From the NCBI GenBank assembly GCA_031255115.1, contig JAIRTD010000104.1:1-9389 (forward strand): a stretch of DNA of 9,389 nucleotides, written 5' to 3'. Below, one piece after another: positions 1 through 8,349 of this stretch. The stretch comes from Spirochaetaceae bacterium (GTDB taxonomy: Bacteria; Spirochaetota; Spirochaetia; Treponematales; Breznakiellaceae). Position numbers and translations under genes: made by a program. Within the stretch, counting starts at the first letter, position 1, and the number at the start of each line of letters is the position of its first letter. The notes below the pieces were generated by a model. That model had not been told where the DNA came from. It was given only the letters and a program-made list of their open reading frames with translations, and made no database searches.

Positions 1-43
1 CCCTGAAAACAGCCTCCTTCAAAATGAGGTCTTATCCCAAGAC

Positions 44-73
44 TTGCCCAGAACAGGCTTCTACCGTTACAAT
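44..73 (+). promoter_or_regulatory. Candidate sigma-70-type promoter upstream of pfp
   Basis: A TTGCCC hexamer at 44-49 and a TACAAT hexamer at 68-73 are separated by 18 bases, which fits a vegetative promoter with a good -10 and a partial -35 box. Transcription would begin near base 80 and give a short leader of about 18 bases that contains the pfp ribosome binding site. The first 43 bases show no gene or clear terminator that I can recognise. The match is by eye only, and such hexamers occur by chance, so the call is tentative. Confidence 0.35.
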
Positions 74-85
74 ACCTTTACTTTT

Positions 86-91
86 AAGGAG
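86..91 (+). promoter_or_regulatory. Ribosome binding site fixing the pfp start
   Basis: AAGGAG lies six bases before the ATG at 98. The open frame extends upstream to a TTG at 44, but that codon has no Shine-Dalgarno sequence and overlaps the candidate promoter. The ATG at 98 is therefore the better start and removes 18 residues from the longest open frame. Confidence 0.8.
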
Positions 92-97
92 CGAAGA

Positions 98-1756
98 ATG
101 GAAATTTCCGCATTACAAAAAGCCCGCTATGCCTATAAACCCAAACTGCCTGCCGATCTGTCCCGGCCTTTGGACCAGATAGCCCTGGAATTCGGGGGGG
201 CTACCGGGGCTGTTGCCGACCAGGATGATTTACGGGCTCTTTTTACACACAGTTACGGCAAGCCGGTGGTTAAATTCGTTTCGGGCAAGAATGACGGGCT
301 CAGAAAGCTGCTTAAGGCCGGGGTTATTCTCTCCGGGGGTCAGGCGCCGGGAGGGCACAACGTCATCGCCGGTATCTATGACGGCCTTAAAAAGGGTAAC
401 AAGGATTCGGTGCTGTATGGTTTTCTGGGCGGGCCTTCGGGTCTCATAGAAAACCGTTCGGTGTTGATTACCGATGAGTTTATAGACCGTTACCGGAACA
501 CCGGGGGCTTTGACATTATAGGGTCGGGGAGGACCAAGGTTGAAACACCCGAACAGTTCGCGTCTTCCCTTGAGACCGCAAAAAAGCTCGGCCTCGACGC
601 GGTGGTGATTATAGGAGGCGATGACTCCAATACCAACGCGGCGCTCCTTGCCGAATACTTTCTTAATCAGGGTTCTTCCATTCAGGTTATAGGCTGTCCC
701 AAAACCATAGACGGCGATCTCAAAAACGAATATATCGAAACGTCTTTTGGCTTTGACACTGCGGTAAAAACCTACAGCGAGCTTATCGGTAATATTGAAA
801 GGGACGCCAACAGCGCCAAAAAATACTGGCATTTTATAAAACTCATGGGCCGTTCGGCCAGTCATATTACCCTGGAATGCGCCCTCCAGACTCAGCCCAA
901 TGTATGTTTTATTTCGGAAGAAGTGGCGGCAAAAAAAATGTCCCTCATGGAAGTGGTGGATATTATCTGCTCGTCGGTGGTCAAGCGGGCCGGCAAGGGG
1001 CTTAACTTCGGCGTGGTACTCGTTCCCGAGGGCCTGATTGAATTTATCCCGGAAATGAAGGTTCTCATCGAGGAGCTCAATGATATACTGGCGGCTAACG
1101 CCGCTGAGTTCAGCCAAGTCAGTTCCTTTATCGAGCAGATGTACTGGCTGGGTTTTAAGCTGACCAAGGCCTCGAACAATCTTTTTACGAGCCTCCCGCC
1201 AGAAATCGCCAAGCAGCTTCTCATGGACCGGGACCCCCACGGCAATGTCCAGGTTTCCCGTATCGAGACCGAAAAGCTGCTCATGGGCATGTGCGAACAG
1301 CGGCTTAACGAGTTTAAAAAGCAGGGGAGCTACAAGGGCAAGTTCGCTACGCAGTGCCATTTTTTTGGCTATGAGGGGCGCTGCGCCTTTCCTTCAAACT
1401 TTGACGCCGATTATTGTTATTCCCTGGGTTTCAGCGCCTTTATGCTTATCGCGTCGGGACTTTCGGGGTATATTTCCAACATACGAAACCTGGTCGCCCC
1501 GGCGGACCAGTGGATAGCGGGCGGCGTTCCCCTGACCATGATGATGAACATGGAACACCGGCACGGTTCCAAAAAGCCGGTTATCAAAAAGGCTTTGGTG
1601 GAGCTTGACGGAAACCCGTTTAAGTCCTTTTCCTCCCGGCGGGAAAGCTGGGCGGAAGAAACAAAATTTGTTTTTCCCGGCGCCATACAGTACTTTGGTC
1701 CTCCTGAAGTCTGTGACCAGCCGACTCTCAGTCTAAAACTGGAGCATCAACGGTAA
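98..1756 (+). CDS. pfp: Pyrophosphate-dependent 6-phosphofructokinase, long clade
   Basis: This cytoplasmic glycolytic enzyme should transfer phosphate reversibly between pyrophosphate and fructose 6-phosphate (diphosphate-fructose-6-phosphate 1-phosphotransferase). The protein has 552 residues, about the usual size for the long PPi-PFK clade of spirochaetes and of the plant PFP subunits. Visible motifs are GGQAPGGHN at 80-88 (phosphate-binding loop), GGDDS at 173-177, PKTIDGD at 201-207 and MGRSASH at 250-256. In this family the second Asp of GGDDS (D176) and the Lys of PKTIDGD (K202) mark pyrophosphate rather than ATP use, and D205 is the expected catalytic base. GYEGRC at 424-429 fits the sugar-phosphate-binding region of the long clade. 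The gene is intact with no missing key residue. It lies 47 bases before the DUF2339 gene, so it may be co-transcribed with it, but no functional link to the envelope genes is evident. The ATG at 98 was chosen for its AAGGAG site. Confidence 0.95.
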   Translation: MEISALQKARYAYKPKLPADLSRPLDQIALEFGGATGAVADQDDLRALFTHSYGKPVVKFVSGKNDGLRKLLKAGVILSGGQAPGGHNVIAGIYDGLKKGNKDSVLYGFLGGPSGLIENRSVLITDEFIDRYRNTGGFDIIGSGRTKVETPEQFASSLETAKKLGLDAVVIIGGDDSNTNAALLAEYFLNQGSSIQVIGCPKTIDGDLKNEYIETSFGFDTAVKTYSELIGNIERDANSAKKYWHFIKLMGRSASHITLECALQTQPNVCFISEEVAAKKMSLMEVVDIICSSVVKRAGKGLNFGVVLVPEGLIEFIPEMKVLIEELNDILAANAAEFSQVSSFIEQMYWLGFKLTKASNNLFTSLPPEIAKQLLMDRDPHGNVQVSRIETEKLLMGMCEQRLNEFKKQGSYKGKFATQCHFFGYEGRCAFPSNFDADYCYSLGFSAFMLIASGLSGYISNIRNLVAPADQWIAGGVPLTMMMNMEHRHGSKKPVIKKALVELDGNPFKSFSSRRESWAEETKFVFPGAIQYFGPPEVCDQPTLSLKLEHQR

Positions 1757-1803
1757 AAAACGCTGCGTGAGGGCCTGCACACAATTTAGGATGGGGAGAA
1801 GCT

Positions 1804-4677
1804 ATGGGCGGTGTTGTACTTATTGTCCTTATCATCCTTGGCGCGTTTATCTACGCCGTCTTTGGCGTAACGGCCCTTTTTGGGAGGACCCGGGAACAGC
1901 AGGAAGGTCTTAAGACAGTCCGGCATCGCCTTCGCCAGCTTGAAGAAGAAGTCCGTATCCTAAAAGAGTCTTCCGCGTCTTTACCTGAAGCGCAACGGGA
2001 TGCCGAAGCGCCGGCCGCCTTCTCCCAGGGGCGGCTTCCAGCTGATAGTTCCGCCGGCGCGGACAGCGGAGGCGGTCTATCCGGGGCGGCGCTTGCCGAT
2101 AGCACAACGGCGGAGGGGATAGCCGCTAACACGCCTGATACCGGCAATGTTTCAGATGCCGGCGGTTCTATTTCCGCGGCGACTGGTACAAGCCCGGAGC
2201 GGCCCGCCGCGATCTCTGAAAGGCCCTGGACGGAGAGCCCCCTCTGGAATTCCCTTAAAAAATTCGTGCAGGGGGGCAACCTCTGGGTTTCTGGCGGGGT
2301 GATTCTAATTTTTATAGCCCTGGCCCTGCTCTTTACCTATATGGCCCGGCGGGGTTATATCACCGTAGAAATGCGTATAGCGGGCGGGGCCTTATTGGGC
2401 CTTGCCATGACCGTATGCGGCTGGATATTCAGAAAAAAGCGGCCGGTCTACTTTCTGGTATTGCAGGGCGGCGGCATAGGGATACTGTACCTCTGCGTGT
2501 ACGCCGCGTTCCGGCTTCTCCCCTATGTCAGCCCGGTCCTGGCCCTCGTACTCATGAGCCTCCTCCTGCCTCCGGCAATAGCTCTTGCCCTGCTCCAGGG
2601 TTCCCAGCCTCTGGCGCTCTTCGGCTTTCTCGGCGGTTTTGCCGCGCCGCTGCTCCTCAGCACGGAAGCGGGGAGCCATGTGTTTCTCTTTTCGTATTAC
2701 GCCTTTCTTGATCTTGCCGTGTTCGTCATCGTATTCTTTACTTTCTGGCGGGGCCTGAGCTGCCTTGCGTTTTTTTCGACCTTTACCGCCGCCATAGTCT
2801 GGGTATTTTCATCCTACAGTCCCGAATTCTTCTGGACGGTGGAGCCCTTTATATGTTTCTACTTTATGCTCTTTACCCTCATGGGCATAGGAAGCGGCGG
2901 CAGAAAGGGTTTTTCCCTCAAGTATTACCTTGACATTCCGGCAGCCGCGGGAACGCCTCTGGCGGCCCTCATACTGCACTGGCGCATTCTTAAAGACATA
3001 AGCCACGGCTATGCGTGGAGCTGCATAGGCTTTGGGGCCCTGTACCTGCTCCTCACCGTGATTATATGGAAGAAGCGGGGAAAGGGAATGCGCTTCCTTG
3101 CCGAAGCGTACCTGGCCGCTTCGGTGTTTCTGGTAAACCTCGCCCTTCCTCTGGAATTGACCACACGGCTTACCATGGCGTTGTGGGCAGGCGAAGGCGC
3201 CTTGCTCTACTACCAGGGCGGGAGGCTGCGTGATAAACGGGTAAAGGTCTCCGGCCTCATCGTCTACGCGGCTTCGATAATCGCCTTCGGTTTTGAGGAC
3301 CACTTTGTAAGCGGCGCTAAATTCCTGCAGAACCCCAATTTTTCCGGTTCCCTGATCATAGCCGCCGCCGCCCTGGTCATGGCGCTTTCAGGCAGGAAGG
3401 CGCAGGAGCTTTCCGGAATCGAAGAGAAAGAAGCATCGCTCTCTTTTTCGGCGCTCCTTTCCCGCATACTCATACCCTGGGGCCTCATCTGGTACTTCTT
3501 TGCCTGGACCTTTGAACTGTGCCGCGTTCTTGACGATCCCTGGCCCGCGTGTTTTATCTTTGCCTCGCTAAGCGCCCTGATCTTTTTCTTTGCGGGCCGC
3601 GTATTCCGCATGCCCCTCTTCTTTCTTGCCCTGATACCCGCTCCCGCCTCGGCGCTCTGTTATGTGCTATGGGTGTTTTTCTACCGTCTCTCGACAGCCG
3701 GAGGCCTGTCCCTGTGGAACTACAATTTTCTCCAGGGGCTGGGAGGAGCGGCGTGGCTCTGCTTTACCCTTTCCCAGGCCCTTCTCCTTTACCTCTCTGG
3801 CAAAAAAACGCAGGAAGAAAATCCGGTAAAGCCCGGACTCCACGCCTCATGGACACTGGCCTGTCTTCTCTCTGTCTGCGCGGTCCTCAGCGCGTCGGGG
3901 AGGGCCCTCACAGTAAGCTGGAATCTTTCTCCCTCATGGACCAGTTTCGCCGGCATACTGCCCCTCTTTGTTTTCCTTGTCGCTTCGCTTTCTCTGGAAG
4001 GCAGAATGAAGTCCGCGTCCTTCTCCCACCGGAGTCTCTTCTTCTTTGTGCTCCCCCTGACTCTTTTCTGCGCGGCGGGTCTGTGGTTTCTGGTAACGTT
4101 GTTTTTCCCCGGGGATCCCCGTCCCCTTCCATTCTACCTGCCCCTGCTTAACCCCCTGGAACTGGAACAGGCGTTCTGCATCATGGCCCTGATCTTCTGG
4201 CATTTTAAGTTCCGCTCCTTTGGCCCGGACAGGGACGCTAAAGAGCTTTCCGGCAAAGACATTCCCGGCCCGTCGCTTCGCCTAACGGTGATTCTTGCAG
4301 ACAGCATGGTCTTTCTCTGGCTCAACGCCATGCTCTGGAGAAGCATGCATTTTCTCGGCGGCCTTCCCTGGTCCGGCATAGGCGGCGCAGACCTGTACCA
4401 TCTCTGCCTCTTTCTGCTCTGGGGAATATACGGCATAGGCCACATCATCATAGGGAATAAAAAAGCGTCCCGGCCAATCTGGATAGCAGGGGCCGTCATT
4501 ACCGTCATAGCCGTGCTCAAACTCCTCCTCATTGACCTTGCCGAAACAGGAACCCTCATACGCATCACTTCGTTCTTTATAGCCGGCGTCCTGCTCCTTG
4601 TCATAGGCTGGGCGGCGCCGCTGCCTCCTTCGGCAAAAGCCCCGGAAGCAAAGGAGCCTCACCGTGAAACAGACTAG
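1804..4677 (+). CDS. DUF2339 family polytopic membrane protein
   Basis: A 957-residue inner-membrane protein of the DUF2339 family, whose function is not known to me. Residues 2-26 form a first membrane helix followed by basic residues. A short charged segment that may form a coiled coil follows (about 30-56), then an Ala/Gly/Ser/Pro-rich low-complexity linker (about 57-146). From 157 onward the protein is almost wholly hydrophobic, with many consecutive helices, probably more than twenty. Family hallmarks are the GGNLW...GG segment (157-165) with the LQGGGIGILYL stretch (220-230), SHVFLFSYYAFL at 291-302, NPLELEQAF at 783-791, WLNAMLWRSMH at 839-849, and the C-terminal KLLLIDLAETGTLIRITSF (906-924) ending in APLPPSA. 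The ATG at 1804 is preceded by GGGGAG five bases upstream. The stop overlaps the start of the DUF3999 gene by 14 bases, which suggests translational coupling and a joint role at the membrane. Confidence 0.88.
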   Translation: MGGVVLIVLIILGAFIYAVFGVTALFGRTREQQEGLKTVRHRLRQLEEEVRILKESSASLPEAQRDAEAPAAFSQGRLPADSSAGADSGGGLSGAALADSTTAEGIAANTPDTGNVSDAGGSISAATGTSPERPAAISERPWTESPLWNSLKKFVQGGNLWVSGGVILIFIALALLFTYMARRGYITVEMRIAGGALLGLAMTVCGWIFRKKRPVYFLVLQGGGIGILYLCVYAAFRLLPYVSPVLALVLMSLLLPPAIALALLQGSQPLALFGFLGGFAAPLLLSTEAGSHVFLFSYYAFLDLAVFVIVFFTFWRGLSCLAFFSTFTAAIVWVFSSYSPEFFWTVEPFICFYFMLFTLMGIGSGGRKGFSLKYYLDIPAAAGTPLAALILHWRILKDISHGYAWSCIGFGALYLLLTVIIWKKRGKGMRFLAEAYLAASVFLVNLALPLELTTRLTMALWAGEGALLYYQGGRLRDKRVKVSGLIVYAASIIAFGFEDHFVSGAKFLQNPNFSGSLIIAAAALVMALSGRKAQELSGIEEKEASLSFSALLSRILIPWGLIWYFFAWTFELCRVLDDPWPACFIFASLSALIFFFAGRVFRMPLFFLALIPAPASALCYVLWVFFYRLSTAGGLSLWNYNFLQGLGGAAWLCFTLSQALLLYLSGKKTQEENPVKPGLHASWTLACLLSVCAVLSASGRALTVSWNLSPSWTSFAGILPLFVFLVASLSLEGRMKSASFSHRSLFFFVLPLTLFCAAGLWFLVTLFFPGDPRPLPFYLPLLNPLELEQAFCIMALIFWHFKFRSFGPDRDAKELSGKDIPGPSLRLTVILADSMVFLWLNAMLWRSMHFLGGLPWSGIGGADLYHLCLFLLWGIYGIGHIIIGNKKASRPIWIAGAVITVIAVLKLLLIDLAETGTLIRITSFFIAGVLLLVIGWAAPLPPSAKAPEAKEPHRETD
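4651..4656 (+). promoter_or_regulatory. Ribosome binding site for the overlapping DUF3999 gene (GTG start)
   Basis: AAGGAG lies inside the last codons of the DUF2339 gene, seven bases before the GTG at 4664. It supports a GTG start for the downstream gene and a 14-base overlap, the arrangement expected for translational coupling. Confidence 0.75.
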
Positions 4678-6004
4678 GCGCTTTTCTCCGCGTCTCGCGG
4701 CGTTCCTTCTTGGCCTGTACGCGATTGCCGCGCCCAGGGCGTTTTCGGACGAGGAACAGCGCGTACCCGGCCCTGACGACTTTGCCGCGGCGCTTGCAAT
4801 TTCTGGCAGAGAGGGCCTCATGATTCTTGAACTCCCCGAAACAGTCTATCGCCGCGCCGAAAGGCGGGACCTGGGGGATATGCGGGTGTTTGATTCTTCA
4901 GGCGTTCCGGTTCCCTTCCTCATAAGATCGGCGCCGCCGGTACGGTATACCCCGCCCCCCCTTGAGCTTCCCTTCTTTGTGTGGAAGGAGGCCGCCCCTC
5001 CACAAGAAGCCGACATAGAAATCAACGCCGCCGGGGCGGTGATACGGATTAGCGGCGCCAATGCCGCGCTGCCGGGGACAGAGCTTCCGGAAAGTTATAT
5101 CCTCGATCTCCGCGAAGTTCCCCATGTTCCTGTAAGACTCAACCTTGATTTTGAAGAAGGAAATTTCTCAAGCCCCGCCGAGCTTTTTTTTGCCCGGAAA
5201 CTTGGCGAATGGCGAAGCGCCGGAACCAGGACCCTTGCCCGCTACGGTTCAAGCGGCGGCGGGCAGGTTGAACAGAAAGTCCTGGAACTCTCAGGCGTCG
5301 AGGACAGTTACCTCCTTATCAGCCTCCGGGGAAACGCGCCGGGTCTCAAGACCATTACCGCTGAATTCGAGACCTTCACCATACCGGACAGAATCAGGGA
5401 AAGCCGCGTTCAGGGCAGACTTTCGGAAAAAGGCAGGGAGGCGCTTTTTGACGCCGGCGGTTTTTATCCGCTGCGCTCAGTGGATTTTGTCCTCGGCGGG
5501 CCTGATTTTCTCAATGTTGAAATCTCAAGCCGTTTTAGCGAGAATGAAAGCTGGCGGCATGAAACCAACGGGCTCCTTTATATGTTTACTAATGAAGAGA
5601 GGATGCACCGGAACAAGCCCTTTGCCCTTGTCTCTCAAGCTCCGTTCTGGCGTCTCAGCCTCCGGGGCGAAGTGCCCTTTAGTTCTCCCCCTGAGCTGAT
5701 ACTGAGTTGGGAGGCCCAGGACCTTATTTTTCTGGGGAGAGGCGGCGGCCCCTGGACACTGGCCTATGGAAACGCCGGCATAGGCCCTTCGCCCGACACC
5801 CTCGCTCCCGAAGCCATACAGGGGGAACTTTTTGAGGCCTCCGTTACAGGCGAAGAGCGGTACCAGCCTCTGAATACCGGGAGTTTCGGGGACAAGCCTC
5901 CCCGGGAGACCCAGCCCTGGATACTCTGGGGAAGCCTCATTGGGTCGGTTCTTGTTCTTACCGGATTGGCCATCCATGTAGGCCGGTCTATGCGGAAGCA
6001 ATAA
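4664..6004 (+). CDS. DUF3999 family membrane-anchored exported protein
   Basis: A 446-residue protein matching the DUF3999 family, usually found beside DUF2339 genes and without an assigned function that I know of. Residues 1-28 look like a signal peptide (basic TRRFSPR, a hydrophobic stretch, then an AFS/DEE-type cleavage region). The family signature follows at about 57-87: LPETVYRRAERRDLGDMRVFD with GVPVPFLI, where the substrate-like N-terminal domain begins. The middle is rich in alternating hydrophobic and polar residues, suggesting beta-sandwich domains. LGRGGGPWTLAYGNA (357-371) is the typical family end motif. One helix at about 418-437 with a basic tail (RSMRKQ) should anchor the C-terminus, leaving the bulk outside the cytoplasm. 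The start is GTG, set by the AAGGAG at 4651. It overlaps the DUF2339 gene and is ten bases from the DUF4139 gene, so it is likely a partner of both. Confidence 0.8.
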   Translation: MKQTRRFSPRLAAFLLGLYAIAAPRAFSDEEQRVPGPDDFAAALAISGREGLMILELPETVYRRAERRDLGDMRVFDSSGVPVPFLIRSAPPVRYTPPPLELPFFVWKEAAPPQEADIEINAAGAVIRISGANAALPGTELPESYILDLREVPHVPVRLNLDFEEGNFSSPAELFFARKLGEWRSAGTRTLARYGSSGGGQVEQKVLELSGVEDSYLLISLRGNAPGLKTITAEFETFTIPDRIRESRVQGRLSEKGREALFDAGGFYPLRSVDFVLGGPDFLNVEISSRFSENESWRHETNGLLYMFTNEERMHRNKPFALVSQAPFWRLSLRGEVPFSSPPELILSWEAQDLIFLGRGGGPWTLAYGNAGIGPSPDTLAPEAIQGELFEASVTGEERYQPLNTGSFGDKPPRETQPWILWGSLIGSVLVLTGLAIHVGRSMRKQ

Positions 6005-6014
6005 GGAGAAAGAA

Positions 6015-8084
6015 ATGAACAATAGAAAAAACGACCATCCCCAGGGCGGCCCGCTGTTCCGGGTTTTCACGGGGCTGGCCTTCTTCGCGGCCGGCACGGT
6101 TTTTGGACAAACCCCGCCTGACAGGGACCTGTCGCTGAGAAAGATCAGCCTCTTTTCTTCAGGAGTCGGTTACTTTGAACATTCGGGAACCGTAGAAGAC
6201 AACGGAGAAATCGCTATTCCCTTCAATCTTGAAGCGGTAAATGACGCGCTTAAATCCCTGGTGATACATGACCCCGGATCGGGAGACCTTGCGCCCTCGG
6301 TACTCTACGCCTCGGAAACGACCCTGGCGCGCACCCTTAAAAGCCTCAGTGTAGACCTTTCGGAAAACCCCGGCATAGCCCGGATACTGGACAGCCTCAA
6401 AGGCGCGGAACTGGAACTTAGAGCGCCCGCCTCCATGCGGGGCCGTGTGCTGGGCGTCGAATTCCGGTCCACGCAAAATCCCCGGAATCCCGAACAGCAG
6501 GACAGGGAACCCTGGCTTTCGATACTGACGGCCCAGGGCATACAGACCCTGGCCCTGCGGGAAATCAGTTCCTTCTCCTTTACCGACCCGGTGATTCAGG
6601 CCGATCTGGAACGGGCGCTTGACCTTATCATGGCCTCAAGGGGGAACAATACCCGGAACCTCACGGCGCTGCTTCCCGGTTCGGGGCGGCGGCAGGTGGG
6701 TCTCAGCTATATTATCCCCTCGCCGGTGTGGAAGGTCTCCTATCGCCTGGATCTGAATCAGGATCAGCCTGTATTCCAGGGCTGGGCCATTGTTGACAAT
6801 GACAGCGACACTGACTGGAACGAGGTGGAACTTTCCCTGGTAACAGGCCGCCCGGTTTCGTTTATACAGAACCTCTACGCGCCTTATTATCTTACCCGGC
6901 CCGTGCTGCCCCTCGCCATAGCCGGTATAGCCCAGGCAAGGAGCTATGCGCCGGGCTTTGATCGCAATGACGCCGCGGCGTTTGACCACCAGGAGTTTGC
7001 GGAAGAAGCTGACATGGAGGTTATGAAGGATAGTAGAAGTAGAGCCGTCCCGGCGCCGGCGCAGCGTAGTTCCGCCTCTGTCCTGTCAAGCAGGCCGGTA
7101 AACGCCGCCCAGGGCCAGGCCGCTGGATACCAGTTTTCTTTTACCATTAAGAGACCGGTAAGCCTTCCCCGGCAGCAGAGCGCCATGTTCCCCATGGTAG
7201 GCGGCCCCATCCAGGCCGAAAAAATTCTGGTGCTGGACGGCATGCGGGCCAGACAAGGCCAGACCAATCCGGCCATAAGCGCCGAACTTACCAACACCAC
7301 CGGAATGAAGCTCCCCGCCGGCCCCATCACGGTCTTTGACGGCGGGACCTACGGCGGCGACAGCCTCATCGAATTCTTCCCTGAAAACGAAAAGCGGCTC
7401 ATTTCCTACGGGGACGATCTCTCGGTTATCGCCCAGGCTTCCCTTGCCCAGACCAGCGAGGTAAATTCCGTTGTCGTGGCGGAAGGCATTATGACCATCA
7501 CCCGCAAGGTGAGTTATATATGGAACTACCTTGTTAAAAATACTCATAAAGATGACAAAACATTGATTATCGAACACCCTATTACCGCAGGAACAGTACT
7601 CAAGACAGGGCAGGCCTTTTCGGAAAGAACCGATGCCCTGTACCGGTTTAGAATGACCCTTCCCGCGGACAAGGAGCTTGCGTACACGGTAACCGAGGAG
7701 ACGCCCTTATCGGAGCGTATTGAACTTTCCCGCTTCACTGTCGCCAACTACCTCGGCTATACCAGCAATACGGAAATACCGGAGCATGTGCGCAACGTCC
7801 TTGGTGAGGCGATGAGACTCAAACGCCGGGCTGAGGACGCAAAGAGCTCCCTTACCAATCTTGAAGCAAGACGGACCCGGCTTGAATCAGATCAGGACCG
7901 CGTTAGGCGCAATCTTGAGGCGGCGGGGAACGAGACCCAGCAGGGCATGGACTACCTGCGCCGCATGACCGAAATAGACAGGGAAATTGACAGTTTGAAT
8001 ACCCGGATAGAGTCCGCCCAGACCCAGGTCAGGGAAAGCCAGAGGGAGTATGAGCAGTACCTGTCCTCTCTGTCATTGCGGTAA
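6015..8084 (+). CDS. Exported DUF4139 domain protein with C-terminal coiled coil
   Basis: A 689-residue protein. Residues 1-31 resemble a signal peptide (polar and basic start, FRVFTGLAFFAAGTVFG core, cleavage perhaps after FGQ). Residues 38-200 form a beta-rich N-terminal region. DUF4139 features begin at about 225: YIIPSPVWKVSYRL (232-245) and GWAIVDNDSDTDWNEVELSLVTGRP (256-280), and continue to about 580. Within it, residues 309-371 form a low-complexity insert rich in Ala, Ser, Arg and Pro that splits the domain. The last ~95 residues (591-685) are highly charged with heptad-like spacing and probably form a coiled coil. The family also includes proteins with an N-terminal DUF4140 domain and coil (mucoidy-inhibitor-A-like), but here the coil lies at the C-terminus. 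The ATG at 6015 has AAGGAG at 6003-6008, overlapping the previous stop. The function is unknown; an exported or periplasmic structural or binding role is inferred from the signal peptide and neighbours. Confidence 0.82.
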   Translation: MNNRKNDHPQGGPLFRVFTGLAFFAAGTVFGQTPPDRDLSLRKISLFSSGVGYFEHSGTVEDNGEIAIPFNLEAVNDALKSLVIHDPGSGDLAPSVLYASETTLARTLKSLSVDLSENPGIARILDSLKGAELELRAPASMRGRVLGVEFRSTQNPRNPEQQDREPWLSILTAQGIQTLALREISSFSFTDPVIQADLERALDLIMASRGNNTRNLTALLPGSGRRQVGLSYIIPSPVWKVSYRLDLNQDQPVFQGWAIVDNDSDTDWNEVELSLVTGRPVSFIQNLYAPYYLTRPVLPLAIAGIAQARSYAPGFDRNDAAAFDHQEFAEEADMEVMKDSRSRAVPAPAQRSSASVLSSRPVNAAQGQAAGYQFSFTIKRPVSLPRQQSAMFPMVGGPIQAEKILVLDGMRARQGQTNPAISAELTNTTGMKLPAGPITVFDGGTYGGDSLIEFFPENEKRLISYGDDLSVIAQASLAQTSEVNSVVVAEGIMTITRKVSYIWNYLVKNTHKDDKTLIIEHPITAGTVLKTGQAFSERTDALYRFRMTLPADKELAYTVTEETPLSERIELSRFTVANYLGYTSNTEIPEHVRNVLGEAMRLKRRAEDAKSSLTNLEARRTRLESDQDRVRRNLEAAGNETQQGMDYLRRMTEIDREIDSLNTRIESAQTQVRESQREYEQYLSSLSLR

Positions 8085-8098
8085 AACAAGGAGAAACA

Positions 8099-8338
8099 AT
8101 GGAATATACGCCCAGGGGAGTTTGTTCCTCAAAAATCAGGTTTGACCTTAGAGACGGAAAGGTTTATTCCGTCTCTTTTGAAGATGGCTGCAACGGCAAC
8201 CTCAAGGCCCTCTCCGTTCTGGTAGAGGGCATGGCTGTTTCGGAACTGGTAGAGAAGCTCCGGGGCATAAACTGCGGCGGCAAGGGCACTTCCTGCGCCG
8301 ACCAGCTTGCCAGGGCCGTATTATCGGTAAACCCGTAA
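8099..8338 (+). CDS. Stand-alone TSCPD-domain protein (TIGR03905-like, four-cysteine)
   Basis: A 79-residue intact protein that matches the small TIGR03905-type TSCPD family. It has four cysteines, C9, C31, C59 and C66, in the pattern seen in that family, and the defining GTSCADQLARAV motif at 63-74 (TSC-x-DQLA). The TSCPD domain is also found at the C-terminus of B12-dependent class II ribonucleotide reductases, which suggests a metal-binding or redox fold, but no activity is established for the stand-alone form that I know of. There is no signal peptide, so it should be cytoplasmic. The ATG at 8099 has AAGGAG at 8088-8093, five bases before the start. It is 14 bases after the DUF4139 gene and is the last gene of the + strand run. 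A functional link to the envelope genes is not evident; it may simply share the transcript. Confidence 0.85.
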   Translation: MEYTPRGVCSSKIRFDLRDGKVYSVSFEDGCNGNLKALSVLVEGMAVSELVEKLRGINCGGKGTSCADQLARAVLSVNP

Positions 8339-8349
8339 CGACTGGGCCA

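Noticed and set aside
44..97. An upstream TTG start for pfp giving 18 extra residues
   Set aside because: No ribosome binding site precedes it, it overlaps the candidate promoter, and the ATG at 98 has an ideal AAGGAG at six-base spacing.
230..1360. A long open frame of 376 codons antisense to pfp
   Set aside because: It runs opposite a clearly real and conserved gene, has no recognisable domain, and long antisense frames are expected from the codon bias of this sequence.
1757..1803. A possible terminator or internal promoter between pfp and the DUF2339 gene
   Set aside because: No stable inverted repeat with a T tract and no convincing -35/-10 pair could be found; only a ribosome binding site is clear.
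3549..4151. A + strand open frame of 200 codons within the DUF2339 gene
   Set aside because: It is an out-of-frame shadow of conserved coding sequence with a Pro/Arg/Ser-rich composition typical of shadow frames and no domain.
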